Part shown: piece after piece, positions 6,835 through 11,780 of the stretch
Numbering within the stretch: the first letter of the stretch is position 1
How the letters are laid out: every line of letters starts with the position of its first letter
Source: an uncultured Marinosulfonomonas sp.
Lineage (GTDB): Bacteria > Pseudomonadota > Alphaproteobacteria > Rhodobacterales > Rhodobacteraceae
DNA: 11,780 nucleotides
NCBI GenBank assembly: GCA_947311455.1
Contig: CAMZKY010000068.1
Location: 1-11,780, forward strand
Direction of reading: 5' to 3'
Position numbers and translations under genes: made by a program
The notes under the pieces: model-generated
Database searches by the model: none
Told to the model about the DNA's origin: nothing
Seen by the model: the letters and a program-made list of their open reading frames with translations, nothing else

Positions 6835-6931
6835 TAGGCGCAGACGGGGGCAGACAGCCCCCGCGACCGCCGATTCCGCAGGGATCGGCAACACCTCTCG
6901 GAATATGTCAAATTATTCGGTCTACGCCCTA
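6835..6931 (+). other. Structured spacer: outer stem enclosing two GC-rich hairpins
   Basis: Hairpin 1 is GGGGGC/GCCCCC (6846-6851 with 6857-6862, five-base loop). Hairpin 2 is a nine-pair stem at 6869-6877 with 6881-6889 (one G-T pair, three-base loop GCA). Flanking these, TAGGCGCAGAC (6835-6845) can pair with GTCTACGCCCTA (6920-6931) with one bulge and one mismatch. The result is a three-way junction shape. No T-run follows either hairpin, so it is not a classical intrinsic terminator. It may still end or protect the dtd transcript, or be an interspersed repeat; which of these applies cannot be told from one copy. Confidence 0.5.
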
Positions 6932-6972
6932 AGAGTGTTGCACGTATTTTAAAAATAAGGCAAAACGCCGAA

Positions 6973-7662
6973 ATGAAATTTAAAGCTCTTCTTGTTCACC
7001 TGCTCACGGCCTCGGGTGCGGTCTTTGCGATGCTGGCTATGCTGGCCGCCGTTGATGAAAAATGGAGCCTTATGTTCCTGTGGCTGGTTGTGGCCTTTGC
7101 GGTTGACGGTATCGACGGGCCTCTTGCGCGCCAATACGACGTTAAAACCAACGCCCCGCAATATGATGGTGTGTTGCTTGATTTAATTGTCGACTATTTA
7201 ACTTACGTGTTTGTTCCTGCCTATGCACTGTTTCGCTCCGGCCTTTTGCCGAATTGGACAGGCTGGATAGTGATCATTATCATCACCTTTACAAGTGCGC
7301 TCTATTTTGCCGACACGCGGATGAAAACAAAAGACAATTCTTTTTCCGGTTTCCCGGGATGCTGGAACATGGTGGTGCTGGTTTTATTTGCATTGCATCC
7401 CAATTACTGGGTTATGTTGACCTTGGTTGTTGGCCTTTCGATCACTATGTTTGTGCCGCTAAAATTCATTCACCCTGTGCGCACCACACGTTGGCGCACC
7501 ATTTCATTGCCAATTGCCTTCGCTTGGACCGTATTTGCAGGTTGGGCCGCATGGGTGGATTTTCATCCGCAAAGCTGGGCACATTGGGGGCTTGTTGTCA
7601 CAAGTATCTATTTACTTGGCGTGGGCATCGCACAGCAAATTATTCCTGCTAGATCCGCGTAA
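6973..7662 (+). CDS. pcs: Phosphatidylcholine synthase
   Basis: A protein of 229 residues, the usual size for bacterial Pcs. It condenses CDP-diacylglycerol with choline to give phosphatidylcholine in the inner membrane. The CDP-alcohol phosphotransferase motif is intact in its Pcs form, DGxxAR-x12-GxxxDxxxD: D48-G49, A52-R53, G66, D70, D74. About six to eight hydrophobic helices cover the chain (for example 4-25, 33-46, 71-89, 97-113, 128-145, 165-185, 205-222). The x12 spacing distinguishes Pcs from most other CDP-alcohol phosphotransferases (x8). Only a weak AAGG precedes the start at 12 nt. The gene follows a 142-nt spacer, so it probably has its own promoter, though I cannot point to one. 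Its last 14 nt overlap the oppositely oriented transporter gene. Confidence 0.93.
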   Translation: MKFKALLVHLLTASGAVFAMLAMLAAVDEKWSLMFLWLVVAFAVDGIDGPLARQYDVKTNAPQYDGVLLDLIVDYLTYVFVPAYALFRSGLLPNWTGWIVIIIITFTSALYFADTRMKTKDNSFSGFPGCWNMVVLVLFALHPNYWVMLTLVVGLSITMFVPLKFIHPVRTTRWRTISLPIAFAWTVFAGWAAWVDFHPQSWAHWGLVVTSIYLLGVGIAQQIIPARSA

Positions 7663-8485
7663 GCACAACGCCCGCTAAAATCAGGAATGATGCAATCAGT
7701 TTGCCGCGCCCGATCCGTTCACCTACAATGCCCCACCCTATTAAAATAGCAAACAATATTGACGTTTCGCGCAATGCGGCCACCAAAGTAACAGGCGCTT
7801 GTGTCATCGCCCAAACCACGATTGTATAAGCGGCATAAGACGCAACACTTGCCATGGTGCCAGAAATCATTTCGCGCCTGTTTACCTGCAAAATTGATCG
7901 GCCTTTAAAGGCAATAATAACCGGTAAATAGATCACGGATGTCATCGCCAATGCCCATCCGGTAAATGCGACAGCATCCTGCATAAGCCGCGCACCCGTG
8001 CCATCCGTCATGGAATAGGATGCCGTCGCCGCAGCTGATGCCAAAGCAAACGGTAATAAACGCTTGCTTTCGCCATCGGTGAACACACCGCGCGCCATCA
8101 GCAATATCCCGCCCCCGAGAACCAGCACACCGATCTTTTCCATTCCAGACAGTTGATCTCCAATAAAAACCGGCCCGACCAACAACAACAAAATTGGAGC
8201 CGCGCCGCGTGCGACAGGATAAACACGGCTTAAATCTCCATGTTCATAGGCGTATCCGAGCGTCAGGTAATACACCGCTCTAATCACACCCGACGCAATT
8301 ATCCACACCCAGATAGATGCATCAGGCCAGGGAAACATCAGTGCAACACCCAACCCGATAATGCCATTCCCAACAGCAACAAGCATCATAGCGGTGGATT
8401 TGGCACCACCGATTTTCACAACAGCATTCCAACCGGCGTGCAACATTGCTGCCGTTAAAACGGCTATGAAAACTGAAAAATCCAT
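7649..8485 (-). CDS. DMT-superfamily (EamA) transporter
   Basis: A protein of 278 residues that is almost entirely hydrophobic and splits into two similar halves (about 1-130 and 147-278), consistent with ten helices of the EamA/DMT fold. Each half ends with the family pattern of an acidic 'GDQLS'/'GERIG' loop before a glycine-rich helix (GVLVLGGGILLM; LIASFLILAGVVL). Such proteins move amino acids, metabolites or drugs across the inner membrane; the substrate cannot be read from sequence. The ATG is preceded by a modest TAGG. It lies 69 nt downstream of the Ogt gene on the same strand, so the two may be cotranscribed. Its 3' end overlaps the end of pcs by 14 nt on the opposite strand, and there is no terminator between them. 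Confidence 0.9.
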   Translation of the reverse strand: MDFSVFIAVLTAAMLHAGWNAVVKIGGAKSTAMMLVAVGNGIIGLGVALMFPWPDASIWVWIIASGVIRAVYYLTLGYAYEHGDLSRVYPVARGAAPILLLLVGPVFIGDQLSGMEKIGVLVLGGGILLMARGVFTDGESKRLLPFALASAAATASYSMTDGTGARLMQDAVAFTGWALAMTSVIYLPVIIAFKGRSILQVNRREMISGTMASVASYAAYTIVVWAMTQAPVTLVAALRETSILFAILIGWGIVGERIGRGKLIASFLILAGVVLTRI

Positions 8486-8554
8486 TTAAACCTATTATCA
8501 CCAAACCATGTCGTGTCGAAGGATTTCAAAGCATAATCAATTTTGGTTGACGCC

Positions 8555-9040
8555 CTAAATCAACAAGCCCGCGGCCCCTTCATGACGCAGCAATTGCACC
8601 TTGAGTTCAATTCCATTTATCCCGCCGCCTCCGCCGGAAAACCCGCCCAAACCTGTTGCGCCCAACACCCTGTGACACGGAATTATCAATGGAATCGGAT
8701 TGCCTCCGCAGGCTTGACCGACGGCTTGTGCGGGCACATTCAAACGTTTGGCTATGTCGCCATAAGTAATTGTTTCGCCAAAAGGGATTCCCGACATAAC
8801 CGCACAGACATCTTTCTGAAACTGGGATCCGTTCACACGTAATGGCAAGTCAAATTTGATAATTTCTCCGGAAAAATATTGCTCGATCTGCAGGCTCGCC
8901 CTACGCAATATCGCGGAGCTGGATTGGCCACCTACACCCCACTTAACACCAACGATAGCATCGTCTTGCGCGAAAACCGCCATTGGGCCTGTTGGCGTTT
9001 CAACCGTCGTTGATTTCAATTCTTTCTGGAACTCAGCCAA
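8555..9040 (-). CDS. ogt: Methylated-DNA--protein-cysteine methyltransferase (Ogt/MGMT type)
   Basis: A protein of up to 161 residues that repairs O6-alkylguanine by moving the alkyl group to its own cysteine. Visible features: TYGDIAKRL (93-100), AVGQACGGNPIPLIIPCHRV (106-125) with the acceptor Cys122 in PCHR and the conserved Asn114, and GGFSGGGGG followed by LLRHEGA. The position usually held by the arginine finger (RAVG in human MGMT) is Gln here (Q105 or so, AQAVG). The start is uncertain: an in-frame stop closes the frame directly upstream, leaving TTG at 9040 or TTG at 9019, the latter preceded by AGAAAGAA. An ATG at 9047 is out of frame and meets a stop after four codons. Single-domain form, without an AdaA-type regulator domain. 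Likely cotranscribed with the transporter downstream. Confidence 0.9.
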   Translation of the reverse strand: MAEFQKELKSTTVETPTGPMAVFAQDDAIVGVKWGVGGQSSSAILRRASLQIEQYFSGEIIKFDLPLRVNGSQFQKDVCAVMSGIPFGETITYGDIAKRLNVPAQAVGQACGGNPIPLIIPCHRVLGATGLGGFSGGGGGINGIELKVQLLRHEGAAGLLI

Positions 9041-9081
9041 TTTTCATAAGCTTATAAACTGGTTGCGATGGAGGCCGGACG

Positions 9082-9318
9082 TTACACATTTAAACCCATT
9101 GTTTGAATATCTTGAGACCACAGCATAACCAGACCTTGCGTCACATCAAGGGCCTCTCTCGTCTGAAGCCGGTATTTTACCCCCTTAAAGCCACTATTTT
9201 CGATTTTTGGGCGGCCGGTTTTGCTGGCTTGAATGCTCCAGATCAGCGCGGGTGACGAAAAAGGCGGGGTGGGTCGAAAATAGGTTTTGCATGCGGCATA
9301 TTTAGCAGAACCTGACAT
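9082..9318 (-). CDS. Doubtful 78-residue hypothetical protein
   Basis: A minus frame with ATG at 9318 and stop at 9082. The product is basic with no clear membrane segment or motif. No purine-rich ribosome site precedes the ATG, and the 10-bp inverted repeat lies inside it. The composition does not look like a folded protein. It may instead be the shadow of a structured or repeated DNA element. Listed at low confidence so the stretch is not left undescribed. Confidence 0.15.
   Translation of the reverse strand: MSGSAKYAACKTYFRPTPPFSSPALIWSIQASKTGRPKIENSGFKGVKYRLQTREALDVTQGLVMLWSQDIQTMGLNV
9194..9283. repeat. Perfect 10-bp inverted repeat with 70-nt interior
   Basis: CTATTTTCGA at 9194-9203 is exactly mirrored by TCGAAAATAG at 9274-9283. 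The interior has further short self-complementary parts (for example GCCGG with CTGGC around TTTTG near 9214-9228). It could fold as a long hairpin in RNA or mark the ends of a small interspersed element. No direct target duplication was seen. Confidence 0.5.
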
Positions 9319-9329
9319 CGTTGGGAATT

Positions 9330-9358
9330 TTGTAGTTATGCAGAGGTTTCGGTATATA
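9330..9358 (+). promoter_or_regulatory. Candidate sigma70 promoter for the murA operon
   Basis: TTGTAG (9330-9335) and TATATA (9353-9358) are separated by 17 nt. The -10 is good and the -35 is poor. Transcription would begin near 9365, leaving a leader of about 110 nt before the 46-residue gene. It is the best of several weak candidates in the spacer. Confidence 0.3.
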
Positions 9359-9475
9359 AACCCCCAAATTTATGTCTCACTCGAGGTATTCTTGTAATTC
9401 AAAAGGCGCTACGCCCAATTAATTAACGCAAGCAATTTCTGGACGCTGTTCCTTTGCTGCTGTAAAGACTGGCTT

Positions 9476-9616
9476 ATGGACGAAAAAACCAACATAAATA
9501 AAAAGAAACAAGCCGTTTTAGACCGGGAAGCACGTCTAAAAGCGAATATGAAGGCAAATATGAAACGTCGTAAGGCGCAAGCAAAAGCGCGTAAAACGCC
9601 CATTAAAAACGAGTAG
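9476..9616 (+). CDS. 46-residue lysine/arginine-rich small protein upstream of murA
   Basis: The frame begins MDEKTNINKKKQAVLDREAR and ends in RRKAQAKARKTPIKNE. About a third of the residues are Lys or Arg, and residues 10-41 are likely one continuous amphipathic helix. It has no signal peptide or membrane segment and is cytoplasmic. Short basic proteins of this style are familiar to me immediately upstream of murA in Rhodobacterales; that is recollection and was not tested. It is 8 nt from murA, and the murA ribosome site AGAGG overlaps its stop codon, so its translation is likely coupled to murA. Its own ribosome site is weak. Such charge suggests RNA or ribosome binding, but no function is known. 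Confidence 0.72.
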   Translation: MDEKTNINKKKQAVLDREARLKANMKANMKRRKAQAKARKTPIKNE

Positions 9617-9624
9617 AGGTATTT

Positions 9625-10890
9625 ATGGATTCGATAGTTGTAACAGGCGGTGGTGAATTAAACGGGCAAATCCCTATTGCGGGGGCGAAAAATGCTTGCC
9701 TCACGCTTATGCCAGCCACGCTTTTGTCGGACGAGCCGCTAACTCTGACCAACGCGCCGCGCCTGTCTGATATCAAAACCATGACAGAACTGTTGCAATC
9801 CTTGGGCGCAGAAGTGACCAGCCTTGCCGAAGACAAGGTTCTGGTATTGTCCAGCCACAACGCCGATAATCCGTTGGCCCATTATGACATCGTGCGCAAA
9901 ATGCGCGCCTCCAATCTGGTGCTTGGCCCGCTTTTGGCCCGTCACGGCAAGGCGATTGTGTCTTTGCCCGGGGGCTGTGCGATTGGTGCGCGGCCAATGG
10001 ATATTCACACCATGGCGCTTGAAAAAATGGGTGCCAAAATTGAATTGAAAGATGGTTATCTGCACGCCGTCGCCCCCAAAGGCCTGCAAGGCGCGCGGAT
10101 TGATTTCCCCTTTGCCTCTGTCGGGGCCACGGAAAACATCCTGATGGCGGCTACCTTGGCCAAAGGTACCACCGAAATTTACAATGCGGCACGCGAACCG
10201 GAAATTGTTGATCTGGCCGATTGCCTGCGCAAAATGGGCGCGCAAATCGAAGGCGATGGCACGTCCATTATCACCATTCAGGGCGTTGATCGCCTTGGCG
10301 GGGCCACCCATCCGGTGGTGACAGATCGCATCGAACTGGGTACCTATATGCTGGCCCCCGCGTTTACGGGCGGCGAGGTTGAACTGCTGGGCGGGCGGCT
10401 TGATCTGGTTGGCGCGTTTGTTGAAAAACTGGATGCCGCAGGCATTGATGTAACCGAAACCGCAGGCGGCCTAATGGTGAAACGCCGCTCTGACGTAATC
10501 AAGGCGGTGGATATTGTCACCGAACCCTTCCCGGGGTTTCCAACCGATTTGCAAGCCCAGATGATGGCGCTGCTATGTTACGCCGACGGCACCTCGGTGC
10601 TGGAGGAAAAGATCTTTGAAAATCGGTTTATGCACGCCCCCGAACTGATCCGTATGGGCGCAAATATCGAAGTTCATGGTGGCACAGCCACGGTGCAGGG
10701 GGTGAAATCCCTGAAAGGTGCACCGGTGATGGCCACTGATCTGCGTGCCTCGGTTTCGTTGATTTTGGCTGGATTGGCGGCAGAGGGCGAAACAGTGGTC
10801 AGCCGCGTTTATCACCTTGATCGCGGCTATGAACACGTGGTGTCCAAGCTGCGCGGCGTCGGCGCACAAATTGAACGGATAAAATCATAA
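9625..10890 (+). CDS. murA: UDP-N-acetylglucosamine 1-carboxyvinyltransferase
   Basis: A protein of 421 residues, normal for MurA. It transfers enolpyruvate from phosphoenolpyruvate to UDP-GlcNAc, the first committed step of peptidoglycan synthesis in the cytoplasm. Key residues are present: K22-N23 in AGAKNACL, Cys118 in LPGGCAIGARPMDIH (the cysteine that fosfomycin alkylates, so a sensitive-type enzyme is predicted), D308 in GFPTDLQAQ, and the C-terminal DRGYEHVVSKLRGVGA. The fold is two similar EPSP-synthase-like halves. AGAGG at 5 nt supports the start. The stop overlaps the next ATG as TAATG. It is probably essential, unless a second murA exists elsewhere. Confidence 0.98.
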   Translation: MDSIVVTGGGELNGQIPIAGAKNACLTLMPATLLSDEPLTLTNAPRLSDIKTMTELLQSLGAEVTSLAEDKVLVLSSHNADNPLAHYDIVRKMRASNLVLGPLLARHGKAIVSLPGGCAIGARPMDIHTMALEKMGAKIELKDGYLHAVAPKGLQGARIDFPFASVGATENILMAATLAKGTTEIYNAAREPEIVDLADCLRKMGAQIEGDGTSIITIQGVDRLGGATHPVVTDRIELGTYMLAPAFTGGEVELLGGRLDLVGAFVEKLDAAGIDVTETAGGLMVKRRSDVIKAVDIVTEPFPGFPTDLQAQMMALLCYADGTSVLEEKIFENRFMHAPELIRMGANIEVHGGTATVQGVKSLKGAPVMATDLRASVSLILAGLAAEGETVVSRVYHLDRGYEHVVSKLRGVGAQIERIKS

Positions 10891-11363
10891 TGGCAGATGC
10901 AACATTTCAAGACGGCGCGGAAAAACCGCTGCGCCTGTGGGCGCAGGATGTCGATGATCTGACGGTGTTGTCCTCTTTGGCGCAAGACGCGGTGTTTCCC
11001 GCCAATGAAATGACCTTTCAATCGGGCAAACGCCGTTTTGCCCTGCTGCTTAATCGTTTCCGTTGGGAAGATCAGCCAAAGGCCGAACGCCGCAATCGCC
11101 CCTATGAACGTGTGCAAGCGGTGCTTACGATTAACGACGTGCAAAAGGTTCTGACCCAAGGCGTGGAGCGTGACAAAGACACGGTTTTGTCGCTGCTCAA
11201 TATCACCTTTAATTCAACCGGGGACGGGGCCGGACGCGTTGTTCTGACATTTTCCGGCGACGGTGCAATCGCGCTGGATGTGGAATGTCTTGATGTTACG
11301 CTAACCGACGTCACCCGCCCCTATATTGCCCCGTCAAAATCCGCCCCCAAACATCCCGAGTAA
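10890..11363 (+). CDS. DUF2948-family protein
   Basis: A protein of 157 residues with no signal peptide or membrane helix. The pattern LRLWAQDVDDLTVLSSLAQD (14-33), GKRRFALLLNRFRWED (46-61), RVQAVLTINDVQKVLTQGV (74-92) and a closing ALDVECLDVTLTDVTRPY (127-144) fits DUF2948, an alphaproteobacterial family of unknown function. It is translationally coupled to murA by a one-base TAATG overlap and is followed 4 nt later by hisD. This position between a cell-wall gene and a histidine gene is typical for the family in Rhodobacterales, from memory. No catalytic motif is visible; a small binding or accessory protein is as much as can be said. Confidence 0.88.
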   Translation: MADATFQDGAEKPLRLWAQDVDDLTVLSSLAQDAVFPANEMTFQSGKRRFALLLNRFRWEDQPKAERRNRPYERVQAVLTINDVQKVLTQGVERDKDTVLSLLNITFNSTGDGAGRVVLTFSGDGAIALDVECLDVTLTDVTRPYIAPSKSAPKHPE

Positions 11364-11367
11364 ACAA

Positions 11368-11780
11368 ATGCCCCAATTCATGAACACCATCGACGCCAGT
11401 TTTGCCAAAGATTTTGAAACCTTTCTGGGATCAAAACGCGAGGATTCACCGGATGTGGATGCGATTGTTGCCGATATCATCGCCGATGTGCGTGCGCGCG
11501 GCGATGCGGCGGTCATTGAATACACCGCCAAATTTGACCGCCTTGAATTAACCCCCGAAACCCTTGCCTTTAGCGCCGAAGAAATCGACGCCGAATGTGC
11601 CAAGGTTAACGCCAAAGACCGCGCCGCGCTGGAGCTGGCGGCGGCGCGTATTCGGGCCTATCACGTAAAACATTTGCCCGCAGATGCAAGCTGGGTGGAT
11701 GTTGCGGGCGCTATGCTTGGCTGGCGTTGGACACCCGTTGCTGCGGCGGGGCTTTATGTGCCCGGCGGCATTGCCTCTTA
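11368..11780 (+). CDS. hisD: Histidinol dehydrogenase, N-terminal part (runs off window)
   Basis: 137 codons are visible of a protein usually about 430 residues. HisD oxidises L-histidinol to L-histidine in two NAD-dependent steps with a zinc ion, the last reactions of histidine synthesis. The visible part fits the family: FLGSKREDSPDVDAIVADII, DVRARGDAAVIEYTAKFD, IRAYHVKHLP, and GLYVPGGIAS just before the expected YPSS-type loop. The zinc ligands and catalytic histidines lie beyond the window. The ATG at 11368 is chosen because family members begin MPxF; an in-frame ATG at 11380 is the alternative. It follows the DUF2948 gene by 4 nt. Confidence 0.94.
   Translation, partial: MPQFMNTIDASFAKDFETFLGSKREDSPDVDAIVADIIADVRARGDAAVIEYTAKFDRLELTPETLAFSAEEIDAECAKVNAKDRAALELAAARIRAYHVKHLPADASWVDVAGAMLGWRWTPVAAAGLYVPGGIAS

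Larger units (their letters stand above)
9041..9475. other. Divergent intergenic spacer (435 nt)
   Basis: This spacer separates ogt (-) from the 46-residue gene and murA (+), so promoters for both directions should be here. I see no tRNA or rRNA. It holds a perfect inverted repeat (9194-9203 with 9274-9283), a weak sigma70-like promoter candidate (9330-9358), a small GGCG/CGCC hairpin (9405-9415) and the 8-bp palindrome TTAATTAA (9419-9426). A 78-codon minus frame (9318-9082) begins with ATG but has no convincing ribosome site and no family I recognise. Confidence 0.6.

Noticed and set aside
6846..6889. Classical rho-independent terminator for dtd
   Set aside because: The hairpins are strong but no run of T follows either; described as a structured spacer instead.
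6925..8558. Shared ACGCCCTAA near 6924 and 8550 as a repeat pair
   Set aside because: Only nine bases match and the flanks differ, so chance is a sufficient explanation.
9419..9426. CtrA-type binding site at TTAATTAA
   Set aside because: The full TTAA-N7-TTAA spacing is absent; only an 8-bp palindrome is present.
1..11780. CRISPR array, tRNA, rRNA, insertion sequence or prophage genes
   Set aside because: No regularly spaced repeats, no tRNA T-loop signature in the spacers and no transposase or integrase. The 'virion core' family label of the SPFH protein does not indicate a phage.

Overview
The window looks like a chromosomal stretch from an alphaproteobacterium, most likely a Rhodobacterales/Roseobacter-type marine bacterium. 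Three things suggest this: the block [small basic protein]-murA-DUF2948-hisD, the presence of a bacterial phosphatidylcholine synthase, and a DUF2927 lipoprotein, all of which I associate with that group. This is family knowledge plus inference; no 16S or tRNA gene is present to confirm it.

Left part (1-6830, all + strand) is one tightly packed run of genes. It enters with the tail of an unidentified gene, then a 27-residue predicted single-pass membrane peptide, an XpaC-like membrane protein, a TelA-family coiled-coil protein, a DUF2927 lipoprotein, an SPFH (stomatin/YdjI-like) protein with a C-terminal GYF_2 domain, and a double zinc-ribbon protein with one C-terminal membrane helix. Spacings are short or overlapping (TGATG, TAATG, 9-47 nt). 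These look like parts of one envelope-stress machine: XpaC/TelA belong to the toxic-anion/tellurite-associated families, and the SPFH plus zinc-ribbon membrane pair resembles Bacillus YdjI plus YdjG of the PspA system. The run continues by overlap into a PfkB sugar kinase and D-aminoacyl-tRNA deacylase (dtd), which are probably passengers.

Middle part (6831-9040) is a mixed region. A spacer that can fold into an outer stem with two inner hairpins is followed by phosphatidylcholine synthase (+). Its 3' end overlaps tail-to-tail with a DMT/EamA transporter (-), which lies downstream of an Ogt/MGMT-type DNA repair methyltransferase (-).

Right part: 9041-9475 is a divergent spacer with a 10-bp perfect inverted repeat, a dubious 78-codon minus ORF and a weak candidate promoter. 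From 9476 the + strand holds a 46-residue lysine/arginine-rich protein, murA (peptidoglycan), a DUF2948 protein and the start of hisD (histidine), which runs off the window. Spacings of 8, -1 and 4 nt suggest one operon.

The best candidate for an under-described system is the seven-gene membrane cluster at the left, in particular its 27-residue membrane peptide and the SPFH-GYF_2 protein that carries its own polyproline tracts.
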